From the NCBI GenBank assembly GCA_947495035.1, contig CANLXI010000030.1, positions 21,893 through 85,892 of the forward strand: 64,000 nt of DNA, in the 5' to 3' direction. Shown in pieces: positions 1 through 8,563 of the stretch. The stretch is from an uncultured Granulosicoccus sp. (GTDB lineage Bacteria; Pseudomonadota; Gammaproteobacteria; Granulosicoccales; Granulosicoccaceae). A program made the translations under genes and the position numbers. The notes under the pieces are model-generated. The model saw only the letters and a program-made list of their open reading frames with translations, searched no databases and was not told where the DNA came from. Position 1 is the stretch's first letter. Every line of letters begins with the position of its first letter.

Positions 1-120
1 ACAACCCGACGGACCGACGAAAACAACGAATTCGCCATCTTCAATGGTGAGGTCCAGCGGGGGAATGACTTCCGTATCACCAAAACGCTTGGCTACCTGC
101 TTGAGTGTAATGCTGCCCAT
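1..120 (-). CDS. Sugar/polyol ABC transporter ATP-binding protein (partial, N-terminal 40 residues)
   Basis: The window cuts this gene; only the first 40 residues are present, from an ATG at 120. The translation begins MGSITLKQVAKRFG and ends in VFVGPSGC, the beginning of a Walker A P-loop, as in MalK/UgpC/SmoK-type ATPases of CUT1 importers. It lies 49 bases downstream of the permease gene on the same strand, so it is the fourth gene of the importer operon and would energise transport at the inner membrane. The remainder, with the ABC signature, Walker B and regulatory domain, lies outside the window. Family is secure; substrate is inferred only from neighbours. Confidence 0.85.
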   Translation of the reverse strand, partial: MGSITLKQVAKRFGDTEVIPPLDLTIEDGEFVVFVGPSGC

Positions 121-169
121 TATATTTCCCTTTGAATTTTCTGATGAGTTCTTGCCGTCAGGTCAAGAA

Positions 170-1000
170 CTACTTGACCGCACCGAATGTCAGGCCGCGG
201 ACCAATTGTTTCTGACTGAACCAACCCAGTATGAGAACCGGCGCTATTGCCATGGTGGAAGCTGCGGAGAGCTTCGCGTAGAACAGCCCCTCAGGACTCG
301 AAAAGCTGGCAATGAACTGTGTCAAAGGTGCTGCATTGGTCGTCGTGAGTACCAGGGTCCAGAATGCTTCGTTCCAGGCCAGGATCACGTTCAACAACAT
401 GGTCGAGGCGATACCGGGAAGTGCCATGGGGGTCAGTACATGTATCAGCTCGGACTTCAACGATGCCCCATCCATTCTTGCTGCCTCCAGTATCTCGCCC
501 GGTATCTCCCTGAAGTAGGTGAACAACATCCAGACAATGATCGGTAGATTCACCATCGTCAGCACGAGCACCAGTCCGACGCGGGAATCGAGCAGGCCCC
601 AGTCACGGAACAACAGGTAGATGGGGATCAGAACACCTACCGGTGGCAACATCTTGGTGGACAGCATCCACATCAGAATTCCGCGGGTTTTCTTCGATGG
701 TACGAAGGCCATCGCCCAGGCTGCCGGTACCGCAATGATCAGACCCAGAATCACCGAACCGAAGGCGATGATGACCGAGTTCATGAAATACCGCGGATAG
801 TTGGAACGACTGTTGACTTCCTGGTAGTTCTCCAGCGTCCAGTCGAAACCGAACAGTGAAGGCTGCAGTGATATCGCTTCTGCTTCCGTCTTGAAACTGG
901 TCAGGATGGTCCAGAGAATCGGAAAGAAGATCAGTAGACCGATTCCCCAGGCAACAGCCGTATTGACCAGGCGTCTGTTTAAAGTGACTTGTCTTGCCAT
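170..1000 (-). CDS. Carbohydrate ABC transporter permease (MalG/SmoG type)
   Basis: Inner-membrane permease of a CUT1 importer, 276 residues, the usual length for the MalG-like subunit. An N-terminal membrane segment at about residues 14-36 is followed by further hydrophobic segments. The cytoplasmic EAA loop is clear near residues 173-198 (EAARMDGASLKSELIHVLTP), the site that docks on the ATPase. The C-terminus ends RGLTFGAVK, typical for this subunit. It follows the partner permease by 13 bases in the same operon. Similarity of the binding protein to SmoE/MtlE suggests sorbitol or mannitol as substrate, which is an inference from the family. Confidence 0.88.
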   Translation of the reverse strand: MARQVTLNRRLVNTAVAWGIGLLIFFPILWTILTSFKTEAEAISLQPSLFGFDWTLENYQEVNSRSNYPRYFMNSVIIAFGSVILGLIIAVPAAWAMAFVPSKKTRGILMWMLSTKMLPPVGVLIPIYLLFRDWGLLDSRVGLVLVLTMVNLPIIVWMLFTYFREIPGEILEAARMDGASLKSELIHVLTPMALPGIASTMLLNVILAWNEAFWTLVLTTTNAAPLTQFIASFSSPEGLFYAKLSAASTMAIAPVLILGWFSQKQLVRGLTFGAVK

Positions 1001-1013
1001 GACGATATGCTCC

Positions 1014-1883
1014 TTACAGATCCAGGTTCTTGCCGACGAGGCGCATCAGGAAGATGGCAACGATATTGGCGAGAATGACAGCGACGATACCGCCGGCCGA
1101 GCCACCACCGACATCGAACTGCAGCAGTGACTGCATGTAGACCAGGTAGGGAATGTTGGTGGATGCATAACCCGGCCCACCCGCCGTGGTGACGAGAATT
1201 TCCGCGAATATGGACAACAGGAATATCGTCTGAATGAGAATGACCACGGTTCCTGCACGCGCCAGATGCGGCACGATGATGTGAAAGAAACGTGACAAGG
1301 CACTGGCCCCGTCCATCTCGGCCGCCTCGATCTGTTCACTGTCCAGCGATTGCATCGCGGTAAGCAGTATCAACGTGGCGAAGGGCAGCCACTGCCACGA
1401 GACGATCATGACGATGGAGGCCAGCGGATGGTGACCCAGCCAATCGATCGGCGTGGTACCGACCAGCTTGGAAAGCCAGGCAAACAGGCCGTTGGTGGGG
1501 TTCATGAACATGTTCTTCCACACCAGAGCCGATACCGTAGGCATGACGAAGAACGGGGCAATGAACAACAGGCGGACGATACCCTGCCCGAACATGGGCT
1601 GATCGAGCAACAGTGCCAGCAGGGTTCCACCTATCACGGTGATGCAAAGCACCCCGATGACGATGATCAGTGTATTACCCAGCGCCTCGAAAAACGCGGG
1701 GTCGGTGAGAAAGAATTCGTAGTTCGAAAAACCGGCGAACGATGTAACCGGATCCAGCAGGTTATAGCGTTGAAACGAAAAGTACAGCGTCATCACCAGC
1801 GGTACAATCATCCACAGAAAAAGCAGGGTGACTGCGGGCGATATCATCGCCTTGCCAGCGGTACGCGAATGGGTGGTTGACAT
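1014..1883 (-). CDS. Carbohydrate ABC transporter permease (MalF/SmoF type)
   Basis: Membrane permease of the CUT1 importer, 289 residues from the ATG at 1883. The frame stays open to a TTG at 1898, but the ATG has GGAGGAG just upstream, so I use it. About six membrane segments are visible, and the EAA loop reads EAAEMDGASALSRFFHIIVP (roughly residues 196-215). It sits between the binding protein and the second permease and should form the heterodimeric channel with the 170-1000 product. Substrate is inferred as a polyol such as sorbitol or mannitol. Confidence 0.88.
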   Translation of the reverse strand: MSTTHSRTAGKAMISPAVTLLFLWMIVPLVMTLYFSFQRYNLLDPVTSFAGFSNYEFFLTDPAFFEALGNTLIIVIGVLCITVIGGTLLALLLDQPMFGQGIVRLLFIAPFFVMPTVSALVWKNMFMNPTNGLFAWLSKLVGTTPIDWLGHHPLASIVMIVSWQWLPFATLILLTAMQSLDSEQIEAAEMDGASALSRFFHIIVPHLARAGTVVILIQTIFLLSIFAEILVTTAGGPGYASTNIPYLVYMQSLLQFDVGGGSAGGIVAVILANIVAIFLMRLVGKNLDL

Positions 1884-1950
1884 GATCTCCTCCGTCAATC
1901 CGGACGTATGGGAACAGCCGTGTTCTCGTGGCTGCGTTTACAAGCTTTCA

Positions 1951-1977
1951 GTCACAGGCCTGGATCATGCCTCTGAC
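1951..1977 (-). promoter_or_regulatory. Intercistronic stem-loop between binding-protein and permease genes
   Basis: The 257-base gap 1884-2140 holds no gene. It contains an inverted repeat GTCA-C-AGGC / GCCT-C-TGAC with a nine-base loop: eight pairs and one central mismatch. A shorter GGGCA/TGCCC hairpin lies at 2053-2066. Such hairpins between binding-protein and permease genes commonly protect the binding-protein message or cut read-through, which would give excess binding protein. The structure is seen; the role is inferred. Confidence 0.45.
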
Positions 1978-2140
1978 TCATACTGCAACTGGGTTCTCAC
2001 CCAACCGACAATACATTGCAAGGCTAAAGTATTTGCTTGGAAGAAGTCGAAGGGGCATCCCTGCCCTGCCCGTTGTGGGGCTCATCCATCCCTGTCTTGC
2101 TCATCGACTGACCAACTTACTTCGATTCGGCAGGTAAGAC

Positions 2141-3457
2141 CTACTTGGGGTAGCCGGCCTTCTTCATGGCGCGTTCAGTCAAAGACTGAGCATTCTTCAG
2201 TGCATCTTCAACACTGCTCTGACCTGCCAACGCCGCTGCAAACTGCTGGCCTACGGATGTTGCGATTCCCTGGAATTCGGGGATGGCTACGAACTGCACG
2301 CCGACATAAGGTACTTCTTCAACCGTTGGGTTGGTTGGATCGGCTTCCTGGATGCTTGCCAGAGTCATGGCTGCGAAAGGCACTTTCTGGTACTCGGGGT
2401 TTTCGTACAGAGAAGTACGTGTGCCCGGTGGTACGTTGGCCCAGCCTTCCTGAGAAGCGACAAGCTCTGCATAGGCCTTGCTGGTTGCCCATGCCACGAA
2501 CTTCTTGGCAGCTTCTTCTTTCTCGGTACCAGCAGGAATTGCCAGCGACCATGCCCACAGCCAGTTACCGCGCTTGCCCAGGCCATTGTCCGGAGCCAGT
2601 GCAAAACCGACTTGATCAGCTACCTTCGAATCGTTTTCGTTGGTGACGAAAGAAGCCGCAACGGTTGCATCGATCCACATGCCGCATTGACCGTTCTGGA
2701 ACAATGTGAGGTTTTCGTTGAAACCGTTGGAAGATGATCCCGGAGGTCCGGCGTCGTTCATCAGGTCAACGTAGAAGTTCAGTGTGTCAGCCCAAGGCTG
2801 TGAATCGAATTGTGGATTCCAGTCCATGTCGAACCAGCGAGCACCGAACGAGTTGGCTGTTGCGGTCAGGAATGCCATGTTCTCACCCCAGCCGGCCTTG
2901 CCACGCAGGCAGATACCGTAGATTTCGTTTTCCTTGTCAGTCATGGCGCGAGCGGCCTCGCCAATGAATTCCCAGGTAGGCGCTTCAGGCATTTCCAGGC
3001 CTGCTTTTTCCATCAGGTCCTTGCGGTACATGACCATGGAGGACTCACCATAGAAAGGTGCGGCGTAGAGTTTGTCATCGACTGACAGACCACCGCGGAT
3101 GGCTGGCAGGATATCGTCGACATCGTAGTCGTCGCCCAGTCCTTCCAGCGGCACCAGCCAGTCACGTTCAGCCCAGATAGGCACTTCGTAAGTACCGATT
3201 GTCATGACGTCGAACTGTCCACCCTTGGTGGCGATGTCCGTCGTGACTTTCTGACGCAGAGCGTTCTCTTCCAGAGTTACCCATTCCAGATCGATGCCGG
3301 GGTTCTTGCTGGTGAAATCGTCAGTCAATTTCTGCATGCGGACCATATCACCGTTGTTCACGGTAGCAATGGTCAGAGTTTCTGCACTGGCAGACAGTGA
3401 GGCCCCAGCCGCCATGGCGGCTACGGTCAGGGCGATGGCGCTTTTTTGCATTCGCAT
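2141..3457 (-). CDS. Polyol/sugar ABC transporter substrate-binding protein (SmoE/MtlE-like)
   Basis: Periplasmic solute-binding protein, 438 residues. A Sec signal peptide is plain: MRMQKSAIALTVAAMAAGA, then SLSASAET with cleavage likely after ASA (about residue 25). The mature start (TLTIATVNNGDMVRMQKL) and the segment TDIATKGGQFDVMTIGTYE resemble the sorbitol/mannitol-binding branch of family 1 binding proteins. The ATG is preceded by GGAGGAG, a very strong ribosome-binding site suited to an abundant protein. It is first gene of the importer operon. Polyol specificity is a family-level judgement; another hexitol or sugar is possible. Confidence 0.85.
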   Translation of the reverse strand: MRMQKSAIALTVAAMAAGASLSASAETLTIATVNNGDMVRMQKLTDDFTSKNPGIDLEWVTLEENALRQKVTTDIATKGGQFDVMTIGTYEVPIWAERDWLVPLEGLGDDYDVDDILPAIRGGLSVDDKLYAAPFYGESSMVMYRKDLMEKAGLEMPEAPTWEFIGEAARAMTDKENEIYGICLRGKAGWGENMAFLTATANSFGARWFDMDWNPQFDSQPWADTLNFYVDLMNDAGPPGSSSNGFNENLTLFQNGQCGMWIDATVAASFVTNENDSKVADQVGFALAPDNGLGKRGNWLWAWSLAIPAGTEKEEAAKKFVAWATSKAYAELVASQEGWANVPPGTRTSLYENPEYQKVPFAAMTLASIQEADPTNPTVEEVPYVGVQFVAIPEFQGIATSVGQQFAAALAGQSSVEDALKNAQSLTERAMKKAGYPK

Positions 3458-3991
3458 AGTTCTCCTCCGGGAGATTCTTCGGGTTGACGCAGTATTTACA
3501 ACAACTGCAATGTACGCTCGTCACAAGTGCCGAAACAGTACGAAAGAAGCTAATTTCTATGCTTTTTTTGCAAGATAAAATAAAAGTGTACGTATTTGCA
3601 TCATTACCTTTAGGTATTGGCCTAATTCGAGTCAAAAAAGGACTATTTGTGACCAACAAAACATGACTTAAATCACACTATTCATCTTCCTGGAGCTGGT
3701 GTACTCCATTTAACGGGCAAGTTCCGAGTCGCGCCCGAACCGTATCGGCAGGTCACTACCCCAGATGACTGATCACAAGACAAATGATGCAGCTTTCGTC
3801 AATAGCGGGTTTTTGCCAGTGCTCGAGCTTTGGCATGCCACCGGAATCGCTGAACGAATCCGGGTATGCAGACGTGGCTGACACGGACAAGGGGACGGAA
3901 TCCGAGGCACTGCATGACACGCAATTCGGGAAGAACCAATCGGCGACGTGTCGGAATCACCCATCCGGGAGTTCGAGCTGATGCCGGGCAA
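3458..3991. other. Non-coding region upstream of the polyol importer
   Basis: No convincing gene. The part near 3458-3700 is AT-rich and should hold the importer promoter on the minus strand. A TTGACT -35-like element lies near 3629-3634 (minus), but no good -10 is evident. An inverted repeat TTAGG-tattgg-CCTAA lies at 3610-3625 and could be an operator. The part 3773-3991 follows the HAD gene; short open frames there on both strands resemble nothing I know. A TGCCGG/CCGGCA hairpin at 3982-4001 overlaps the HAD stop codon. No regulator gene for the importer is adjacent. Confidence 0.4.
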
Positions 3992-4717
3992 TCAGCCGGC
4001 AACGTTGTTACCGAAGCTGTACTCGGCGCTCTTCAGTATCGCCAGGGCATGATGCAGGCTGTCGCAGACACGATGCCCGAGACTCAACAATTCGGCTGTC
4101 GGTGGCACCAGGTCCGGCACCTGGAAAACCGTACATCCGGCTGCAACACCAGCCTTGACCCCGTTGAAGGAGTCCTCGAACACCAGTGTCCGTGAGGTAT
4201 CCGCCTCGATGGCGGCGGCAGCAGCCAGAAAGATCTCCGGATGCGGCTTGCTGTGACGCACCATGTCTCCACCGACAATGAAATCGAAACGCTTGATGAT
4301 CCCGGTGCGAGTCAGCTTCAGAGCGGCTATCGGTGCAGCGCTGGAGGTGGCTACTGCCATCCTGACACCTTCGGATGCCAGCCATTCGAGCAGCTCTTCC
4401 ACCCCCGGCTTGAGCAGTACCTGTCCGTCGGCAATCAACGCATGATAACGCTGCGCCCAATCGGCGCGAAATGTCGGCAAGTCGACTTGTTGCCCGATGG
4501 CAGCATCAAGGATCGCCATCAAGGAGGCCTCGTTGCTGCCAACGATGCTCAGAAACAGAGGGGTCTGATCGTCAAGGCCATGATCCGCGCAGGTAGCGAG
4601 AAAGCTTTGCAGCGAAAGTCGTTCGCTGTCGATCAGCAGGCCATCCATATCGAACAGAGCCGCGTCCGGTTTCATCGGCATCATTGATTGTCTCTCACAC
4701 GCTCGAGTGTCGGTCAT
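3992..4717 (-). CDS. HAD-superfamily phosphatase/phosphomutase (beta-phosphoglucomutase-like)
   Basis: Cytosolic HAD hydrolase, 241 residues. Motif I is LFDMDGLLIDSE (nucleophile Asp23, acid Asp25), motif II is in VATSSA, motif III in HSKPHPEIF and motif IV in VFEDSFNGVKAG. The four-helix cap sits between motifs I and II. This is the pattern of PGM-like phosphatases acting on small sugar phosphates or 2-deoxyglucose-6-phosphate-type substrates. The start could be the ATG at 4717 or the later MMPM start around 4684, which has a GAGAGA ribosome site. It follows the EamA gene by four bases, so the two are co-transcribed; a link to sugar/inositol metabolism is inferred from the dehydrogenase upstream. 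Confidence 0.8.
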   Translation of the reverse strand: MTDTRACERQSMMPMKPDAALFDMDGLLIDSERLSLQSFLATCADHGLDDQTPLFLSIVGSNEASLMAILDAAIGQQVDLPTFRADWAQRYHALIADGQVLLKPGVEELLEWLASEGVRMAVATSSAAPIAALKLTRTGIIKRFDFIVGGDMVRHSKPHPEIFLAAAAAIEADTSRTLVFEDSFNGVKAGVAAGCTVFQVPDLVPPTAELLSLGHRVCDSLHHALAILKSAEYSFGNNVAG

Positions 4718-4721
4718 GCAT

Positions 4722-5615
4722 TCAGGCTACACCCTGATTTCCGGCATTGCTGCGTGACAGCACAAATTCCCGGTAAGCCACATAGATACCGCTGAAAGCC
4801 ACTATGCCAGCACCGAGAAGGGTTGGCCCATCGACCGTTTCCCGAAAGAATACATAGCCGATTGTCAAAGTCCAGATGAGAACCAGATAGTGAAACGGCT
4901 GCAGGACAACCGCTTCGGTCAATTGCAATGCCTTGATCAGCATCATGTGCCCGCATATCGAGGTGGCGCACAACAGAGCCAGCAGTTTGATGGTTGCCGG
5001 ATTCAGTGGCTGCCACAACGGCCAGGCAAACAGGCCGGAAGCGACAGCCCCGGTGATGCCGAAATAGACCAATGAGGTTGCGAAGCTGTCGCGTCGCGAT
5101 ACCTGCCTTGTCAACAGATTGTAGAGAGCAAAAATGACGGCACAGACCAGTGGTATCAGAGCATTGGGGTCAAACACCGCCAGCCCCGGCCGCAGGATGA
5201 TCAGCGTACCGATGAATCCGACGATCACCGCCATCCAGCGGCGATGTCCGACCTTCTCTCCAAGTATGGGTACTGACAGAGCCGCCACTACCAGCGGAAA
5301 GCAGGCAAACAAGGCATGCACCTCAGCAAGCCCGAGTACGCGCAGGGCGAGCGCGAACAGGGCAATCTCCGAACACATCAACAGGCAGCGTATCAGTTGC
5401 CTGACTGGCACCAGCGAGCGCAATGCGGTACGTAGTCCGCCGTTCACTGTCGCAAACAGACAGGCGAAGATCGCAAATGCCACGAAGCGTACGAAAACGA
5501 TCTGGGCAACCGGTAGTTCCTGCACCAGCATCTTGGTGATGGCATCCTGCACGGAGAATACAAGGGTCGACAGGATCATCAGCACGATCCCGCTCATGGG
5601 GGTGGAAAGATTCAT
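4722..5615 (-). CDS. EamA/DMT-superfamily transporter
   Basis: Inner-membrane protein of 297 residues with about ten hydrophobic segments in two EamA repeats, the standard DMT size. The first segment is GIVLMILSTLVFSVQDAITKML, whose start and SVQD pattern fit drug/metabolite exporters. The motif GEKVGHRRWMAVIVGFIG near residues 128-145 is typical of the end of the first repeat. Substrate cannot be read from sequence. It sits 17 bases after the Gfo/Idh/MocA gene and 4 bases before the HAD gene, in one probable operon. Confidence 0.82.
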   Translation of the reverse strand: MNLSTPMSGIVLMILSTLVFSVQDAITKMLVQELPVAQIVFVRFVAFAIFACLFATVNGGLRTALRSLVPVRQLIRCLLMCSEIALFALALRVLGLAEVHALFACFPLVVAALSVPILGEKVGHRRWMAVIVGFIGTLIILRPGLAVFDPNALIPLVCAVIFALYNLLTRQVSRRDSFATSLVYFGITGAVASGLFAWPLWQPLNPATIKLLALLCATSICGHMMLIKALQLTEAVVLQPFHYLVLIWTLTIGYVFFRETVDGPTLLGAGIVAFSGIYVAYREFVLSRSNAGNQGVA

Positions 5616-5632
5616 GATGGTGTTCGAATTCG

Positions 5633-6679
5633 TCAGGTCAGGGAAATCATCTGGCCGGATGCAGCCGCCTGCGCGATGGCTTCGACAACCTGCAGATTGG
5701 TCAATCCATCCTCGACACTCACCCGTGGTTCCGCCACGCCTCGTACTACCTCGACGAAATGCGCCAATTGCCGGGACAGTGGATCAACCGTTTCCCGCTC
5801 AGCAAGAACCTCACTCATGCGTAGCCACCACGAGGACTCCTGCTCCGCCGGGTGAAACCGGCTCCTCAGGGTTGGCACGGACAAACTGCCGCGGGTACCC
5901 GCTATCCAGTAGCAGTTCTCGTCCTGCTGTTGCGGGTAAGCAGGATTCTCACCGGTGGTCAGCTCCCAACTGGCGGTACTGGCGGCTGTATCCGACAACA
6001 GGAAGGTACCCAGAGCGCCATTGGCGAAACGCAGAGTGATACCAACGGTATCCTCGACTTCGAACTGTCGTAACTCCCTGGACGCCATCGCCTGTACATG
6101 GGTGATTTCCCCCATCAGCATGCGCAGGTTGTGCACCTCATGAATCATGTTGATCAGGATGGGCCCTCCACCCGGTTGACTTCGCCACGGTGCCTGCTGA
6201 AAATAGTCGACAGGCTTGTAGAATTGTGCACTCCCCATGATGGAGACCAACCGCCCCAGGCGGTCGCTGGCGATTGTCTCGCAGGCCTGTCTCATGATGT
6301 CACTGTGCGCGCGGTGATGCCCCACCAGTACGGGCACCCCACAGCGTTTCACCTCATCGGCCAGCACCAGGCCACTGGCGTGATCGGTTGCGACCGGTTT
6401 TTCCAGTAGCACCGGCACGCCCATGGCCAGGCATTGCCTGGTCTGTTCCACGTGCAAGTCATTGGGAGTGGCGATGATGACCGCATCTGGCCGCTGCGTT
6501 TCCAGCAAGGTCGACAGAGCGTTGAATTGGGGAACCTGATATCCGGCAGCCAGCTCGATGGCATTGTCATCCGGGTCCACGATTGCCTGCAGGCAACAGT
6601 CATCATTGGAATTGATGGTTCGGATATGGACCTGTCCAATCAGTCCAGCTCCGACCACAGCGATCTGCAACACAGTCAT
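5633..6679 (-). CDS. Gfo/Idh/MocA-family NAD(P)-dependent oxidoreductase
   Basis: Soluble dehydrogenase of 348 residues. The N-terminal Rossmann fold begins IAVVGAGLIGQVHIRTI, and the conserved LLEKPVATD segment (near residues 90-100) carries the catalytic Lys of the EKP motif. The C-terminal beta-sheet domain is complete. Family members oxidise sugars, inositols or related polyols. It is first gene of a probable three-gene operon with an EamA transporter and a HAD phosphatase. A short inverted repeat GGTAC-aag-GTACC (6783-6795) lies about 105 bases upstream and may be an operator. Exact substrate unknown. Confidence 0.85.
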   Translation of the reverse strand: MTVLQIAVVGAGLIGQVHIRTINSNDDCCLQAIVDPDDNAIELAAGYQVPQFNALSTLLETQRPDAVIIATPNDLHVEQTRQCLAMGVPVLLEKPVATDHASGLVLADEVKRCGVPVLVGHHRAHSDIMRQACETIASDRLGRLVSIMGSAQFYKPVDYFQQAPWRSQPGGGPILINMIHEVHNLRMLMGEITHVQAMASRELRQFEVEDTVGITLRFANGALGTFLLSDTAASTASWELTTGENPAYPQQQDENCYWIAGTRGSLSVPTLRSRFHPAEQESSWWLRMSEVLAERETVDPLSRQLAHFVEVVRGVAEPRVSVEDGLTNLQVVEAIAQAAASGQMISLT

Positions 6680-6830
6680 CGAGACACCGAGTATTCAGTA
6701 GTGCTGCATCATCTCACTTACTGCCGAATTCTGCTTGCACTGGCGCACGCCACCTGGGCATCAGTCACCTATGGCAATGGAGGGTACAAGGTACCAACCC
6801 GGCTCGCTGCCAGTCAGTGAGGAGACAATT

Positions 6831-7319
6831 TTACTGCGCCGATCCCGACTGGCGCAGCTCCCGGAAAAACGTCTGCATCAGGGCAGCTCCCTGCTCCGCC
6901 AGCACGCCTTCGGTGATGGCCACGTGGTGATCCACACCGGGAAGTCGCAGAGCCTCATGGATGCTCACCACACCACCGGTGCGTGGCTCGCGAGCACCGA
7001 ATACCAGTCTGGCAATACGCGCCTGTAACAGGATGCCGCAACACATCAGACAGGGCTCCAGCGTGACATACAGGGTGGCTCCGTCCAGCCGGGACGAACG
7101 AGACTTCAACGCCGCGTCTCTGACCGCCAGGACCTCGGCATGAGCCGACGGGTCATGATCCATGACGCAGCGATTCTGGCCACTACCCAGAATCTGCCCC
7201 TCCTGCACAAGCAGTGCACCAACCGGCACCTCACCGTGACGACCGGCACTCTCTGCCAAGGCCAGCGCCTGATGCATGAAGTCCTCATCGATATGCTGTT
7301 GCCTGCGTGGAATGATCAT
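6831..7319 (-). CDS. tadA: tRNA-specific adenosine deaminase
   Basis: Zinc-dependent deaminase converting A34 to inosine in tRNA-Arg, so it affects decoding. I use the ATG at 7319 (162 residues), preceded by AGGGGG; the frame continues to a TTG at 7367 that would add an unneeded 16-residue tail. The HAE zinc/proton-shuttle motif is at residues 60-62 and PCLMC at 89-93. Length fits TadA of about 165 residues. TadA and guanine-deaminase-like enzymes look alike, but HAEVLAVRDA together with PCLMCCGILLQARI favours TadA. It stands alone between two unrelated operons. Confidence 0.88.
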   Translation of the reverse strand: MIIPRRQQHIDEDFMHQALALAESAGRHGEVPVGALLVQEGQILGSGQNRCVMDHDPSAHAEVLAVRDAALKSRSSRLDGATLYVTLEPCLMCCGILLQARIARLVFGAREPRTGGVVSIHEALRLPGVDHHVAITEGVLAEQGAALMQTFFRELRQSGSAQ

Positions 7320-7422
7320 TGCCCCCTGCCTGGGTCGGACTCCAGTACGGAGTGCCAGCACGCTCAATGATGATCAGCGGACAGGCATCCAGATGAATTG
7401 GAACACTCTACTGCAAATTCGA

Positions 7423-7457
7423 GCGGCGAACATGTCGCCGCCTGGCAGGCTTGCCAG
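7423..7457. terminator. Two adjacent stem-loops downstream of ugpC
   Basis: Two perfect hairpins stand side by side: GCGGCGA-acatg-TCGCCGC (7423-7441) and CTGGCA-ggct-TGCCAG (7442-7457). They lie 66-100 bases beyond the ugpC stop and 100 bases upstream of tadA. Neither is followed by a uridine run, so intrinsic termination is uncertain; mRNA 3'-end protection is as likely. Confidence 0.4.
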
Positions 7458-7522
7458 CGATGTTCCTCTCCCGATTTTCCGGATCCTGCAGGCGTCGCCA
7501 CTGATCACTGATACCCAGACCG

Positions 7523-8560
7523 TCAGCCAGACAATTCCTGTGATCTGATTCTCTTGCCGTTGTCGGCATCGAAATACATGAGCTGCTGCGCGTCGACGGT
7601 CAACCAGACCTGTTCGTGCTCAGTTGGCAGGCAGTCACGCACCGCAGTTGCTGTCATGCGTCCCAGTGCAGTCTCGCAATGCAGCAGCATCGTGGCCCCA
7701 ACCATCTCGGACAGGACCACACGCCCGGCTATTGACAACCCGGACTGTTGCTCGGATGTCAGGTCAAGCGCTTCAGGGCGCAACCCTGCAACCATGCCAC
7801 CATGACCAATACCCTGCAGCGCTTCCGCATCGACGAAGTTCATGGCGGGCGATCCGAGAAACCCTGCCACGAAACGGTCTGCCGGGTCGTCATAGATCTG
7901 TTCCGGGGTGGCGTACTGCAGAACCTCTCCTCCTTTCATGACGGCAATTCTGTCCGCAAGCGACAGCGCTTCTGTCTGATCATGGGTCACGTAAACGACG
8001 GTGGCACCCAGTTCCCGATGCAATTGCTTTATTTCGGTACGCATCTCCGTGCGCAAGACGTTGTCAAGATTCGACAAGGGTTCGTCCATCAGAAAGGTTC
8101 TTGTATCCCTTGCAAGGGCTCTCCCCATGGCCACTCGCTGCCGCTGTCCTCCGGATAATGCACCAGGTTTGCGCTCAAGATAGGGCTCCAGCTGCAACAT
8201 GCGGGCAACCTTCTCGGTACGGGCATTACGTTCAGCCTTTGGCATCTTGCGCAGTTCCAGACCGAAAGCGATATTCTCTCGTACCGTCATGTGAGGGTAG
8301 AGAGCGTAATTCTGAAAAATCATCGCAATGTCGCGTTCCTGAGGAGCCAGTTCATTGGCACGAACTCCACCAATTCTGAGCTCGCCCTGATCGATCTGTT
8401 CGAGGCCCGCAATCAGTCGCAGCAGTGTCGACTTGCCACAACCCGAAGGTCCGACGATAACCACGAACTCACCATCGCGTATATCCAGCGAGACTCCCTG
8501 CAACACACAGGGGCCAGCTGCATAGGATTTTTCAATACCTGACAGACTTATACCGCTCAT
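7523..8560 (-). CDS. ugpC: sn-glycerol-3-phosphate ABC transporter ATP-binding protein
   Basis: ATPase of 345 residues. Walker A GPSGCGKST is at 37-45, the Q-loop in IFQNYALYP near 81-90, the signature LSGGQ at 135-139 and Walker B FLMDEP at 155-160. A C-terminal OB/TOBE regulatory domain of about 110 residues follows, as in UgpC and MalK. It starts three bases after the ugpQ stop and ends the operon. It would hydrolyse ATP to drive uptake through UgpA/UgpE. The generic CUT1 ATPase sequence alone would not give the substrate; the ugpB/ugpQ context does. Confidence 0.88.
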   Translation of the reverse strand: MSGISLSGIEKSYAAGPCVLQGVSLDIRDGEFVVIVGPSGCGKSTLLRLIAGLEQIDQGELRIGGVRANELAPQERDIAMIFQNYALYPHMTVRENIAFGLELRKMPKAERNARTEKVARMLQLEPYLERKPGALSGGQRQRVAMGRALARDTRTFLMDEPLSNLDNVLRTEMRTEIKQLHRELGATVVYVTHDQTEALSLADRIAVMKGGEVLQYATPEQIYDDPADRFVAGFLGSPAMNFVDAEALQGIGHGGMVAGLRPEALDLTSEQQSGLSIAGRVVLSEMVGATMLLHCETALGRMTATAVRDCLPTEHEQVWLTVDAQQLMYFDADNGKRIRSQELSG

Positions 8561-8563
8561 GCT

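Noticed and set aside
3773..3991. 72-codon minus-strand frame after the HAD gene
   Set aside because: Low-complexity Ser/Pro/Arg-rich product, no ribosome site, and several overlapping frames of similar quality.
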